From positions 124,001-188,000 of the forward strand of contig NZ_NCEQ01000007.1 in the NCBI RefSeq assembly GCF_002280785.1: 64,000 nt of DNA. Direction: 5' to 3'. The notes beneath the pieces were generated by a model. That model did no database searches and had not been told where the DNA came from. It worked only from the letters and a program-made list of their open reading frames with translations. This stretch comes from Brevundimonas subvibrioides (lineage in GTDB: Bacteria; Pseudomonadota; Alphaproteobacteria; Caulobacterales; Caulobacteraceae). The position numbers and the translations under genes are program-made. Below are positions 45,038 to 52,983 of the stretch, in pieces. Within the stretch, counting starts at the first letter, position 1. Each line of letters begins with the position of its first letter.

Positions 45038-45508
45038 TCAGGCCGGAAGGCATTCGGCGAGCATCGTCAGCGCCGGGCGCGGCACGACCCGGCTCCAGAC
45101 GCGGGCGACGGCGGCCAATGCGTCTATGGCGGGGCGGGGCGGGCTTGTGGGCGCGGGCGCCAGGGCCTCCAGTCCCGCCATAAGGTGACGTTCTGCGGCC
45201 AGTTCGACGACCTTGACGGCCTCGCGCAGGCTCTCGCGCGCAGCATTGTCGATATCGGGGTTGGTGTTCCCGAGCGTGCGGCGAAGGCTGCGCAGCGGCG
45301 TGACGGCAGCGGCGTCCCAGGCCCGGGCGCAGTCGCAGGCGCCCTCGATCGCGTCCTCGTCGAGCACGCGGCCCGTCGCGGCGGTCCAGCCGGCCCAGAG
45401 CAACAAGGGGACGTTCTGGCCGGTTCCGTCCTGAAGCTGCAGGCAGGCCTCCTGCACGCCGGGCGCGGCGTAGGCTTTCAGCGCCCATTCCCAGAAAGGG
45501 TCGCTCAC
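45038..45508 (-). CDS. TIGR02444/DUF2390 family protein
   Basis: 156 residues, helical. The N terminus FWEWALKAYAAPGVQEACLQLQDGTGQNVPLLLWAGW matches the TIGR02444 family (DUF2390). Function is unknown. The start is GTG 45508, whose bases overlap the ubiX stop (GTGA), so it is translated after ubiX and the two form an operon. No link to ubiquinone is established. Confidence 0.82.
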   Translation of the reverse strand: MSDPFWEWALKAYAAPGVQEACLQLQDGTGQNVPLLLWAGWTAATGRVLDEDAIEGACDCARAWDAAAVTPLRSLRRTLGNTNPDIDNAARESLREAVKVVELAAERHLMAGLEALAPAPTSPPRPAIDALAAVARVWSRVVPRPALTMLAECLPA

Positions 45509-46107
45509 TCCGTTACGGGGCCCCTGAGCCCCTCCCAGCGTTTCACCGGCGCCCAGTCGAGACCGAACAGGTCCAGCGCGCGGCCGACGGACTGGTCGAC
45601 CATCTCCGCGATCGAGGCGGGTTTCGAGTAGAAGGCGGGCAGGGGCGGGGCGATGGTCGCGCCCATCTCGGCCAGGGCTGTCATGGTGCGCAGGTGGCCG
45701 AGGTGGAAGGGCGTCTCGCGCACCATCAGGACGAGGGGGCGGCGCTCCTTCAGCACCACGTCGGCGGCGCGGGTCAGCAGGGTCGAGGTCACGCCGGTGG
45801 CGATCTCGCTCATGGTCCGCACCGAGCAGGGGGCGACGATCATGCCCAGCGACCGGAACGAGCCCGAGGCGATGGAGGCCCCGACGTCATTGAGCTTGTG
45901 GAGGACGGTGGCCTTGGCGGTCAGGTCGTCAGGGCTGAGATCGGTCTCCTGCGACAATGTGAGCAATGCGGCGCGGGTGACGACCAGATGGCTTTCGACG
46001 CCCAGGTCGTTCAGCGCGTCCAGCACTCGGGCGCCGTAGATGACGCCCGATGCGCCCGAGATTCCGACCACCAGGCGACTGGGCGGGTTCCGTACCGCTA
46101 CGTTCAC
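45505..46107 (-). CDS. ubiX: Flavin prenyltransferase UbiX
   Basis: 200 residues. It has the UbiX landmarks: VVGISGASGVIYGARVLDAL for FMN binding, then SFRSLGMIVAPCSVRTMSEIATG, and RRPLVLMVRETPFHLGHLRTMTALAEMGA. It prenylates FMN to make the cofactor for the UbiD decarboxylase in ubiquinone synthesis. The start is GTG 46107. It is first in a two-gene operon with the DUF2390 protein; no ubiD is in the window. Confidence 0.95.
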   Translation of the reverse strand: MNVAVRNPPSRLVVGISGASGVIYGARVLDALNDLGVESHLVVTRAALLTLSQETDLSPDDLTAKATVLHKLNDVGASIASGSFRSLGMIVAPCSVRTMSEIATGVTSTLLTRAADVVLKERRPLVLMVRETPFHLGHLRTMTALAEMGATIAPPLPAFYSKPASIAEMVDQSVGRALDLFGLDWAPVKRWEGLRGPVTE

Positions 46108-46245
46108 ATCATGGTCCAGGTTGGGGGCCAGGCTAGGCCGTGTCCGGAGAAATTTTACGTTCTGTTGACGTCACCGAACCGTGATTTCACAGGCGGCAAA
46201 TCCAGGCGCTCATTGTGTGGTCCCTTAGACATGGAGGCGCAAGCC

Positions 46246-46419
46246 ATGACCATCGAAGCTCGTATCCGCGAACTGGGAAATCGTCACCGTCAGCTGGATG
46301 ACACCATCCGGCAGGAGGTGGGCAGGCCCTCTGTGGATCCGCTGCAGGTCAGGGAGCTCAAGCGAAGGAAGCTCCGGCTCAAGGAAGAAATCACCAGTCT
46401 GGAGGCCAGGGCAGGCTAG
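46246..46419 (+). CDS. DUF465-like micro-protein, 57 aa
   Basis: 57 residues: IEARIRELGNRHRQLDDTIRQE then DPLQVRELKRRKLRLKEEI, the same two-helix DUF465 pattern as the protein at 44774. ATG 46246 is 8 bases after GGAGG (46233-46237), so it is a real, well-initiated gene. A strong terminator follows at 46445, giving a single-gene transcript. Function unknown. Confidence 0.85.
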   Translation: MTIEARIRELGNRHRQLDDTIRQEVGRPSVDPLQVRELKRRKLRLKEEITSLEARAG

Positions 46420-46444
46420 CCCCGGTCTCCGCCAGAAAAGCGAA

Positions 46445-46474
46445 CGGCCCCGGGAGCGATCCCGGGGCCGTTTT
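46445..46474 (+). terminator. Strong terminator after the DUF465 micro-protein
   Basis: A perfect 11-bp stem, CGGCCCCGGGA-GCGA-TCCCGGGGCCG, followed by TTTT. It lies 25 bases after the stop codon. Confidence 0.92.
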
Positions 46475-46476
46475 CA

Positions 46477-46612
46477 TTCCTCCCCCAGGCGCAGCGCAGG
46501 GGGAGGGGGACCGCAGCGCGCTTGCGCTGTGGTGGAGGGGCCGCCGCGAACACGGTGTCCGAGGTGACCCCCTCCACCGCTTCGCGGTCCCCCTCCCCCG
46601 ATGGGGGAGGGT
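46477..46612. repeat. Palindromic repeat between convergent genes
   Basis: It starts ATTCCTCCCCC and ends CCCCGATGGGGGAGGG. Inner arms GGAGGGGGACCGC and GCGGTCCCCCTCC pair, and so do GTGGAGGGG and CCCCTCCAC. The core GCGAACACGGTGTC is the feature shared with the element inside the glycosidase gene at 6667-6825. Confidence 0.75.
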
Positions 46613-47278
46613 TCAGTCGTTCGTGCCGAACACCGAGGCGGCGGTCGGTTCGGCCGTGCGGCGTTCGCGTTCTTCGGGGACGAACTCCGGCTCGGCGGGT
46701 TCGGCCTCGATGGGCTGGAGGGCGGCGCCGCCCTTCTTGGCGTCGTCGCGGTTCTTCTTCTCGGCGGCCCTGGAGACCAGGTCGTCCAGCACCAGCTGAC
46801 CGACGAGACCCAGGGTCACCGGGTCGACCGGCTTGATCTGGGGGCTGTTCCAGTGCGTGCGGTTGCGCACGCTGTCGATCGTCGACTTGGTGGTGCCGAG
46901 CAGTTTGGCGATCTGGGCGTCGGTGACTTCGGGGTGGTTCTTGACGAACCACATGATGGCGTCCGGACGGTCCTGGCGGCGCGAGACCGGGGTGTATTTC
47001 GGCGCGGGCTTGTGGGCCTTCATCAGTTCGGCGTGACGGCTGACGATCGCCTTCATGCGGTAGGTCTCGTCGCCCTGGGCCCTGTCGAGTTCCTCACGGC
47101 CCAGCTGGCCGCCGGTAATCGGATCGACGCCCCGGATGTCGCGGGCCACGTCGCCGTCGGCGATGCCGCGCACTTCCAGCGGATGCAGGCCGCAGAAGTC
47201 GGCGATCTGTTCGAAGGTGAGCGAAGTGTTGTCCACAAGCCAGACCGCAGTGGCCTTGGGCATCAGGATGTCGGTCAT
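46613..47278 (-). CDS. trcR: TrcR/DUF1013 cell-cycle transcriptional regulator
   Basis: 221 residues. It is the DUF1013 family, annotated as TrcR in alphaproteobacteria: MPKATAVWLVDNTSLTFEQIADFCGLHPLEVRGIADGDV at the N terminus, and a second helix-turn-helix-like region TDAQIAKLLGTTKSTIDSVRNRTHWN near 120-145. The C-terminal 50 residues are charged and disordered. The start is ATG 47278. The 5' leader contains a hairpin with a 9-bp GC stem (near 47329-47355). Function in this organism is inferred from the family. Confidence 0.85.
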   Translation of the reverse strand: MTDILMPKATAVWLVDNTSLTFEQIADFCGLHPLEVRGIADGDVARDIRGVDPITGGQLGREELDRAQGDETYRMKAIVSRHAELMKAHKPAPKYTPVSRRQDRPDAIMWFVKNHPEVTDAQIAKLLGTTKSTIDSVRNRTHWNSPQIKPVDPVTLGLVGQLVLDDLVSRAAEKKNRDDAKKGGAALQPIEAEPAEPEFVPEERERRTAEPTAASVFGTND

Positions 47279-47477
47279 GGGGGTAGTCCCGGAAATGAGG
47301 GGCCCGGCGATCGCGGGCTCTGGATACGACGGCGCCCGACCTTTCGGCCGGGCGCTGATGATTTGGATATAGGCCGTTTCGGCGCAAAAGAAAACGTCAC
47401 TGGCTGGTGATCGATCACGGGTTTATATATCGTTGCTCGGTCAGACTGTGCGGCCGGCCTCATCCCCGGGGGAGCCC

Positions 47478-48038
47478 ATGAAACTCATCACATTGCTGTC
47501 CACGGCGGCTGTTGCGGGCGCCGGCCTCGTCGCCGCGCCGGCGACGCTCCAGGCCCAGGCGAGCGCCGTGCCGCAGGGCAGTTTTTCCCAGACCTGCGCC
47601 GCGTCCTATGTGCTCGGCGGCCGGTTGTTCTCCAACTGCCGCAACACCTCGGGCGCCTTCGTAAGGTCATCGATCCCGCTGACGTCCTGCACGGGCGTGG
47701 ACGTCGCCAACATCAACGGGACACTGACGTGCGGTGGCACGGCGGGGCGGCTCGAACCGAGCACCGCCGCCACACGCCCGCCGACGCCGACGGTCTCGGT
47801 GACCCTCTATGCGGACCCGAATTTCAGAGGCTATTCCCGGACCTACACGACAGCCCAGTCCAACCTGACCGCCTCGGGCCTCAATCGACAGATCAGCTCC
47901 ATGCGGCTGACCGGCGGATGGCAGGCCTGCTCCGAAGCCAATTATCGTGGCCAATGCCAGAGCTTCGCCGGTCAGGTGAGCAACCTCGACGACGTGGGTT
48001 TCGACAACGTCATCCTGTCGCTCCGACCGCTACGTTAA
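47478..48038 (+). CDS. Secreted CVNH / beta-gamma-crystallin protein (short linker)
   Basis: 186 residues. The signal peptide ends near 28 (LQAQA). A cyanovirin-N-like (CVNH) domain spans about 33-87: GSFSQTCAASYVLGGRLFSNCRN, then a CTGVDVANINGTLTC segment, with four cysteines. After a Thr/Pro-rich linker, a beta/gamma-crystallin-like domain (106-186) reads VTLYADPNFRGYSRTY and SMRLTGGWQACSEANYRGQCQSF. CVNH domains bind glycans; crystallin domains often bind calcium or stabilise proteins. A cell-surface lectin-like role is inferred. ATG 47478 has GGGGGAG 4 bases ahead. Confidence 0.85.
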   Translation: MKLITLLSTAAVAGAGLVAAPATLQAQASAVPQGSFSQTCAASYVLGGRLFSNCRNTSGAFVRSSIPLTSCTGVDVANINGTLTCGGTAGRLEPSTAATRPPTPTVSVTLYADPNFRGYSRTYTTAQSNLTASGLNRQISSMRLTGGWQACSEANYRGQCQSFAGQVSNLDDVGFDNVILSLRPLR

Positions 48039-48139
48039 GCTAAGGCAAGCGGAGCCATACAGGTTCGGTTCATGCTGGCTGTTCAACAGTGTGACATCGG
48101 ACGCGTTCAGCGGCCTTAGGGATCATTTGGAGGAAGCCC

Positions 48140-48859
48140 ATGTCTATCGCACTCACATCTCTCGCAGCTCTGGCCGTGCTGGCCGGCGGCGCCCAGGAAC
48201 GCGCGCCGTCGATGGACGATGGCGCCCAGCGTGTCGCGCCGCGTGGCAGTTTCGCAGACAGCTGCAGCGGATCCTACGTCAACCAGGGCCGTCTCTACGC
48301 CGACTGCAGGGACATGCGTGGCAATCTCCGCGGCACCTCGATCGAACTGGCGCGCTGCTCCGCCTTCGACATCGCCAACAATGACGGGCTGCTGGTCTGC
48401 GGCAATGTGCGCGGCGACTACGAGCGCGGCAATGGCGGCGGCAACAACAACGGTGGCGGGAATAACGGCGGCGGTTGGGGCAACGGCGGCAACAATGGCG
48501 GCAACAATGGCGGCCGTTGGGGCAATGGCGGCAATAACGGCGGCGGTTGGGGTAACGGCGGCAACAATGGCGGCGGCTGGGGCGGCAACAACGGCCGCAC
48601 GAGCATCACCGTCTACGCCGACAGCAACTACCGCGGCTATTCGCAGACGTTCCGCAGCGAGATCGCCGATCTGGGTCGCTCGGGTCTCAACGATCAGATC
48701 AGCTCGATGGAGCTCAACGGCGCCTGGGAAGTCTGCACCGACGCCTATTTCCGCGGCCAGTGCCAGGTGATCACCTCCAGCACTCGCAACCTGAACTACA
48801 CGAGCGTCAACGACCGCATCTCGTCGATGCGTCCGGCTCGCGGGGGCGGTCGCTGGTAG
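48140..48859 (+). CDS. Secreted CVNH / beta-gamma-crystallin protein with Gly/Asn linker
   Basis: 239 residues, a paralogue of the preceding gene. A short hydrophobic N terminus (SIALTSLAALAVLAGGA) should be a signal. The CVNH domain (about 36-88) has GSFADSCSGSYVNQGRLYADCRD and ARCSAFDIANNDGLLVCG. A low-complexity linker of Gly, Asn and Trp (about 95-153) follows, then a crystallin-like domain (154-235, ITVYADSNYRGYSQTF, AWEVCTDAYFRGQC). TTGGAGGA precedes ATG 48140. The two genes lie in tandem, 101 bases apart. Confidence 0.85.
   Translation: MSIALTSLAALAVLAGGAQERAPSMDDGAQRVAPRGSFADSCSGSYVNQGRLYADCRDMRGNLRGTSIELARCSAFDIANNDGLLVCGNVRGDYERGNGGGNNNGGGNNGGGWGNGGNNGGNNGGRWGNGGNNGGGWGNGGNNGGGWGGNNGRTSITVYADSNYRGYSQTFRSEIADLGRSGLNDQISSMELNGAWEVCTDAYFRGQCQVITSSTRNLNYTSVNDRISSMRPARGGGRW
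48430..48598 (+). repeat. Minisatellite encoding Gly/Asn-rich linker
   Basis: Short imperfect tandem units built from GGCGGCAACAATGGCGG and GGTTGGGGCAACGG run through the linker of the second CVNH-crystallin protein. They encode repeats of GNGGNNGG and GGGWG. Confidence 0.75.
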
Positions 48860-48863
48860 CGAT

Positions 48864-49835
48864 CTAGACCGTCAGCACGATCTTGCCGACATGCTCGCCC
48901 GCCTCCAGCCGGAGGTGGGCGAGTTTCGTTTCGGCCAGGGGGAAGGTCGCCTCGACCGGCGGGCGCACGAGGCCCGAGACGACCCAGGGCCAGACCGTGG
49001 CCTCGATCGCGGCCGCCAGTCGGGCCTTTTCGTCGGCCGGACGGCGACGCAGGGTCGATCCGGTCAGGGTCGCCTGTTTCATCATGATCCGCATCAGATC
49101 GACCTGGGCGAGCGCCCCGCTCAAGGTGGCGATCACGACCCAGCGGCCGCCGGCCTTCAAGGCATTCAGATTGACCTCGGCATAGGCCGCGCCGACCATG
49201 TCGAGGATGACGTCCGCGCCGCCCGCGTCCCGGATCGCGGATTCCAGGTTTCCGGCCGAGGCGTCCAGGCTGACGTCGGCCCCGAGATCGAGCGCCGCCG
49301 CCGTCTTCGCTGCGCCCCGGGAGGTGGCGATGACGCGGGCGCCCGCCGCCCGGGCCATCTGGATCGCCGTGACGCCGATGCCGGACGTCGCGCCGTGGAC
49401 CAGCAGGGTCTCGCCGGCCTTCAGGGCGCCGGCCTCGAACACATTGGCGTAGACGGTGAAGACGGTCTCGGGCAGGGCCGCGGCCTGGATGAAGTCGAGG
49501 GCGTCCGGGATCGGCAGGGCGTGGCGGGCGTCGACGACGGCATAGTCCGCATAGCCTCCGCCGCCGAGGAGGGCGCAGACCCGGTCCCCGGCCCGCCAGC
49601 GGGTGACCTCGTGCCCGACCTGATCGACCTCGCCCGCGACCTCCAGCCCCATGATGTCGGAAGCGCCCGGCGGGGGAGGGTAGCCGCCGTTGCGCTGGAG
49701 CAGGTCCGGGCGATTGACCCCGGCGGCGCGCACGCGGATGCGGATTTCACCCGGTCCCGCCCGGGGATCGGGGCGTTCGGAGAGGCGCAGGGCCTCTGCG
49801 GGACCAGAGCCGCCGTCAATCTCGATCACGCGCAT
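48864..49835 (-). CDS. NAD(P)H quinone oxidoreductase (PIG3/zinc-independent MDR family)
   Basis: 323 residues. A medium-chain dehydrogenase: N-terminal GroES-like fold (PGEIRIRVRAAGVNRPDLLQRNGGYPPPPG), then a Rossmann domain with GATSGIGVTAIQMARAAGARVIATS near 147-170. The lack of structural zinc cysteines and the PDLLQRxGxYPPP motif point to the PIG3/TP53I3 quinone oxidoreductase group. It would reduce quinones or enones with NADPH in the cytoplasm. It runs against the CVNH pair, ending 5 bases from the end of the second gene. Confidence 0.88.
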   Translation of the reverse strand: MRVIEIDGGSGPAEALRLSERPDPRAGPGEIRIRVRAAGVNRPDLLQRNGGYPPPPGASDIMGLEVAGEVDQVGHEVTRWRAGDRVCALLGGGGYADYAVVDARHALPIPDALDFIQAAALPETVFTVYANVFEAGALKAGETLLVHGATSGIGVTAIQMARAAGARVIATSRGAAKTAAALDLGADVSLDASAGNLESAIRDAGGADVILDMVGAAYAEVNLNALKAGGRWVVIATLSGALAQVDLMRIMMKQATLTGSTLRRRPADEKARLAAAIEATVWPWVVSGLVRPPVEATFPLAETKLAHLRLEAGEHVGKIVLTV

Positions 49836-49912
49836 ATTCGTCCAAGCCTTGCAATCGTCCGTGTCCGGGAGCGTAAATGGGCTTCTTCGGGGTTCTGGCC
49901 AAGGAGGCGACG

Positions 49913-50119
49913 ATGACGTTCGAGGATCTTGAACCGCGTCCGCAACGCGGAGCGTCCGTGGCGGCCTTGAGTCGCGAGGACCTGGACCTCTATTCGGTCG
50001 AGGAACTGGGCGAACGCATCGAGGCGCTGGACGCCGAGATCGCGCGGTCGCGCGGCGCCATCGCCGGCAAGACGGCCAAGAAGTCCGCCGCCGACGCCCT
50101 GTTCAACTTCGGCAACTGA
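49913..50119 (+). CDS. DUF1192 protein
   Basis: 68 residues, matching DUF1192: LSVEELGERIEALDAEIARSRGAI-type helix (residues 27-50) and a C-terminal KKSAADALF. ATG 49913 is 5 bases after AAGGAGG, so the short start is clear. The family is restricted to alphaproteobacteria and uncharacterised. It is directly upstream of the DUF1465/rcdA gene, consistent with an operon. Confidence 0.82.
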   Translation: MTFEDLEPRPQRGASVAALSREDLDLYSVEELGERIEALDAEIARSRGAIAGKTAKKSAADALFNFGN

Positions 50120-50233
50120 TGCGGTTCCGCGTGGCGGCTTTCCGTGGCCCCCTTTTTCGTGGCATGCCGGTTGCAGGCGAAACCCGCGCGGCGCCGTTCC
50201 GGGCCGATGGACCAGCGCACGCTGCGGATCACG

Positions 50234-50770
50234 ATGAGTATGGTTGAGTTGATGGGCAACGAGAATTCCGCGCCGGGTACCGGGTCCACGGCGTCACGCG
50301 CCGGGGAGATCCGCGACTTCGCCCGGTCCGAACTGTTCGAGCGCACCTTCCAGGACGGTATGGACCTGGTCGAGGAGACCGCCGCCTATCTGGACGGCGA
50401 CGGACGCCGGGACTCCAAGCTGCTGTCGCGTTCGGTCGCCCTGGCCTATGCCGCCGAGAGCATGAAGTTGACGACGCGCCTGATGCAGGTCGCGTCCTGG
50501 CTGCTGGTGCAACGCGCCGTGCGCGAGGGCGACATGGCGCCGGAGGCCGCGTGCGAGCCGCGCTATCGCCTCAACGAACGCAAGATCGAGGCCGAGCCGA
50601 GCCACCCGGAGATGCCGATCGCCCTGGTTGAATACCTGGTCCGCGCCGAGAAACTGCATGACCGCGTCCTGTATCTGGACAAGCGGATGTACCTCGACGA
50701 CGCGCCCGAACCGGACGCGAACCCTGTGCTGAGCCAGATGGGCCTGCTGGAAGCGGCGTTCAGGGGGTAG
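50234..50770 (+). CDS. rcdA: RcdA-type regulator of CtrA degradation (DUF1465)
   Basis: 178 residues. It is a DUF1465 protein, the family of Caulobacter RcdA, with the three-helix-bundle segments FARSELFERTFQDGMDLVEETAAYLDGDGR, SVALAYAAESMKLTTRLMQVASWLLVQRAV and LVEYLVRAEKLHDRVLYLDKRM. RcdA is an adaptor that helps PopA and ClpXP degrade the cell-cycle regulator CtrA. The start is uncertain among ATG 50234, 50240 and 50207; I use 50234. It follows the DUF1192 gene. Confidence 0.82.
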   Translation: MSMVELMGNENSAPGTGSTASRAGEIRDFARSELFERTFQDGMDLVEETAAYLDGDGRRDSKLLSRSVALAYAAESMKLTTRLMQVASWLLVQRAVREGDMAPEAACEPRYRLNERKIEAEPSHPEMPIALVEYLVRAEKLHDRVLYLDKRMYLDDAPEPDANPVLSQMGLLEAAFRG

Positions 50771-50777
50771 GACTAAA

Positions 50778-50812
50778 GTTCTCCCTCCCCCGAGGGGGAG
50801 GGAAAAGTTGGC
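50778..50812. repeat. Short CCCTCCCCC/GGGGGAGGG hairpin between convergent genes
   Basis: A 9-bp perfect stem with a GAG loop lies between rcdA and the L,D-transpeptidase gene. It looks like a minimal relic of the larger palindromic repeats and may act as a bidirectional terminator. Confidence 0.6.
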
Positions 50813-50822
50813 GCTTTAAGCC

Positions 50823-52412
50823 TTACGGCCCGACGTCGTTGGCCACGGCGGTCCCGTCATCGATCACCGCCGGCAGGCTGACGGCGATGCCGAGGGCCTC
50901 GGCCAGCTTCTGGTCGCGGCGATAGACGTCCTCGCGGAAGGCGACGCGACCCTGGCCGTCGACGAAGGCGGTCCAGTAGAGCAGGCGCACGGTGATCTCG
51001 CGGCCCGTCTGGATGCGCTGGGTCTCGCGGCTGATCTGGGCGTCGTCGAACTGGCCCAGCAGCATCGGATCGGGCGACAGCAGCAGGCGCGCGAACTCGA
51101 CCGCGTTCTGGACGCGGACGCAGCCGTGCGACCGTTGGCGCATCGACAGGTTGAAGGCCGCCTTGGACGGGGTGTCGTGCAGGAAGATGGCGTAGCTGTC
51201 GCGCAGTTCGAACTTCACATAGCCGAGCGCGGCCGTGGGGCCGGCGCGCTGGATGACCGTGCCGTTCGAGATGTACATGTTCTGGCTGGCCAGATAGCCG
51301 GGGCCGCGCGGCAGGATCTCACGGCGGGCGATGCCGGCGGGCACGTACCAGGGCGGATTGGCGACGACCGAGGCGAAGGGCTTTTCCAGGCTGGGCGTCT
51401 GGTTGGCGGGCGAGCCGCAGACGACACGGTTGGAGTGAACCGGGCGGCCTTCCTTCCAGTAGACCATGATGGCGGCGGCCGTATTGACCTCGATCCGCTC
51501 GGGATTCAGGTCGCGCTTCAGCCAGCGGCGGCGTTCCAGGTTCAGGGCGATCTGGCGGGCGCGGTCTTCGGCCGAGGCGCCGAGCGAGCTCTGGGTGCCG
51601 GCGCCGATGCGGCCGTCGGCGGCCAGTCCGTGTCGGGCCTGGAAGCCGCGCATGGCGGTCTGCAGTTGCGGGCCGTAGACCAGCCCCTCGGCGGTCAGGC
51701 GGGCGCCGTCAGATGCGCTGAGGTCGCCCTCGGCCACCAGGCGGGCAATCAGGGCGGGCACGCGGTTGTCGCTGGCGCCCGGCTCGATCGTTCCGGCCCT
51801 TGCGACGAAGCGGGGCCAGCCGCCCTCGCGGATAATGCGGCGGTAGCGGACGTAGCCGGCGGACAGGTTCGAATAGCCGATGTCGTTCGGGGCCAGGCCC
51901 TCGAACCATTCGACGACCTTGTTCTGGACCAGGGCGTCGTTCAGGCCGACCGGCAGATCGACCCGGTTCTTCTCCATCTCCCACAGGTCCTCGACCGTCT
52001 CGGGACGGATGCGGCCCTCGGCCAGGACGCGGGCGTAGGTGATGGCGGCGGCGGTGGTGCGCATGTCCGCCGTGTCCGGATCGGCGGCGAGGCCCACGAA
52101 GTCGAAGAAGTCCGAACGCGACAGGCCGTGGCGCTCCGCGCGGGCGGAGGCCTGATTCAGGGTGCGCAGGCGGGCGCTGGTCCAGGCCGGCTGCCAGCCG
52201 TTCAGTTCGTAGAAGGCGCGCACGTCGGGCTGGATCGCGGCGGGCAGGCGCTCCAGCTGGGCGTTGAAGGCGGCGTAGTAGGGGCTGGTCGGCGTGACGA
52301 CGACGGTCTGGGGCTGGCCCTGAACCTGGGCGCCCGTCGGAGCGTTCTGGGCCGCGGCCGAACCGGCCAGAGCCGAGACGGCTGCGCCGAGAGTGAGTTC
52401 GCGTCGATTCAT
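50823..52412 (-). CDS. L,D-transpeptidase, YcbB-like
   Basis: 529 residues. The N terminus is MNRRELTLGAAVSALAGSAAAQ, a Tat-like signal. A YcbB-type N-terminal scaffold domain follows (about 50-270), then a peptidoglycan-binding domain (QLQTAMRGFQARHGLAADGRIG) and the YkuD catalytic domain with the nucleophile Cys in RQRSHGCVRVQN near residue 430. It forms 3-3 cross-links in the wall or attaches proteins. ATG 52412 is used. Confidence 0.92.
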   Translation of the reverse strand: MNRRELTLGAAVSALAGSAAAQNAPTGAQVQGQPQTVVVTPTSPYYAAFNAQLERLPAAIQPDVRAFYELNGWQPAWTSARLRTLNQASARAERHGLSRSDFFDFVGLAADPDTADMRTTAAAITYARVLAEGRIRPETVEDLWEMEKNRVDLPVGLNDALVQNKVVEWFEGLAPNDIGYSNLSAGYVRYRRIIREGGWPRFVARAGTIEPGASDNRVPALIARLVAEGDLSASDGARLTAEGLVYGPQLQTAMRGFQARHGLAADGRIGAGTQSSLGASAEDRARQIALNLERRRWLKRDLNPERIEVNTAAAIMVYWKEGRPVHSNRVVCGSPANQTPSLEKPFASVVANPPWYVPAGIARREILPRGPGYLASQNMYISNGTVIQRAGPTAALGYVKFELRDSYAIFLHDTPSKAAFNLSMRQRSHGCVRVQNAVEFARLLLSPDPMLLGQFDDAQISRETQRIQTGREITVRLLYWTAFVDGQGRVAFREDVYRRDQKLAEALGIAVSLPAVIDDGTAVANDVGP

Positions 52413-52501
52413 GGTCGTATTCGCCTTGGTCCGACGCCTGGTGGAGCCCCGTGTCCACGCCCGGGTATCGAACGGGCCCATGTTATCGACGTTCCAGACA
52501 A

Positions 52502-52530
52502 ACAAAAAGCGCCGGTCGGGCGACCGGCGC
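52502..52530 (-). terminator. Terminator of rpmE
   Basis: A perfect stem GCGCCGGTCG and CGACCGGCGC, followed on the minus strand by TTTTTGTTTG. It is about 46 bases downstream of the rpmE stop. Confidence 0.9.
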
Positions 52531-52576
52531 TCTTCGTGACGACTTTGTCGCACCGGCCAGGGACCGGCGACGCGGC

Positions 52577-52801
52577 CTACTTCTTGATGAAGCCGCCGAA
52601 CTTGTTGTTGAAGCGCGAAACGCGGCCGCCGCGATCCAGCATCTGCTGGTTGCCGCCGGTCCAGGCCGGGTGCGTCGAGGGATCGATGTCCAGGTTCAGC
52701 GTGTCGCCCTCTTTGCCGTAGGTCGACCGCGTCTTGTACGTGTCGCCGTTCGTCAGGGTGACGGTGATGAAGTGGTAGTCGGGGTGCGTATCGGCCTTCA
52801 T
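52577..52801 (-). CDS. rpmE: 50S ribosomal protein L31
   Basis: 74 residues: [45 protein letters not shown] and [16 protein letters not shown]31 links the central protuberance to the small subunit. It has none of the CxxC zinc ligands, so it is the zinc-free (C-minus) form. ATG 52801 gives the standard N terminus. It has its own terminator. Confidence 0.95.
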   Translation of the reverse strand: MKADTHPDYHFITVTLTNGDTYKTRSTYGKEGDTLNLDIDPSTHPAWTGGNQQMLDRGGRVSRFNNKFGGFIKK

Positions 52802-52902
52802 GGTCGTATTCCGGTCTCTAGTGCGCGGTGACGATGCCGACCGTCGGTGCGCGTGCATTTTGTGTCGCTAACGCTCGGCTCGCGGAGCCTCGCTGCTTTA
52901 GC

Positions 52903-52935
52903 GAATAAGAAAACCCGCCGAGGTCCCGGCGGGAA
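52903..52935 (-). terminator. Terminator-like hairpin in the rpmE upstream region
   Basis: On the minus strand CCCGCCGGGACCTCGGCGGG is followed by TTTTCTTATTC. It lies about 100 bases upstream of the rpmE start, ahead of which no minus-strand gene ends. It may be an attenuator of the rpmE leader or a stop for antisense reading. Confidence 0.6.
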
Positions 52936-52983
52936 TGAGCGGCGGCGTTTACACCGCAGGGCGTTCCGGGGCAAGACCCGCGC

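Noticed and set aside
48430..48598. Possible CRISPR-like or direct-repeat array
   Set aside because: The units are short, imperfect and in frame, and they encode a Gly/Asn linker; there are no spacers.
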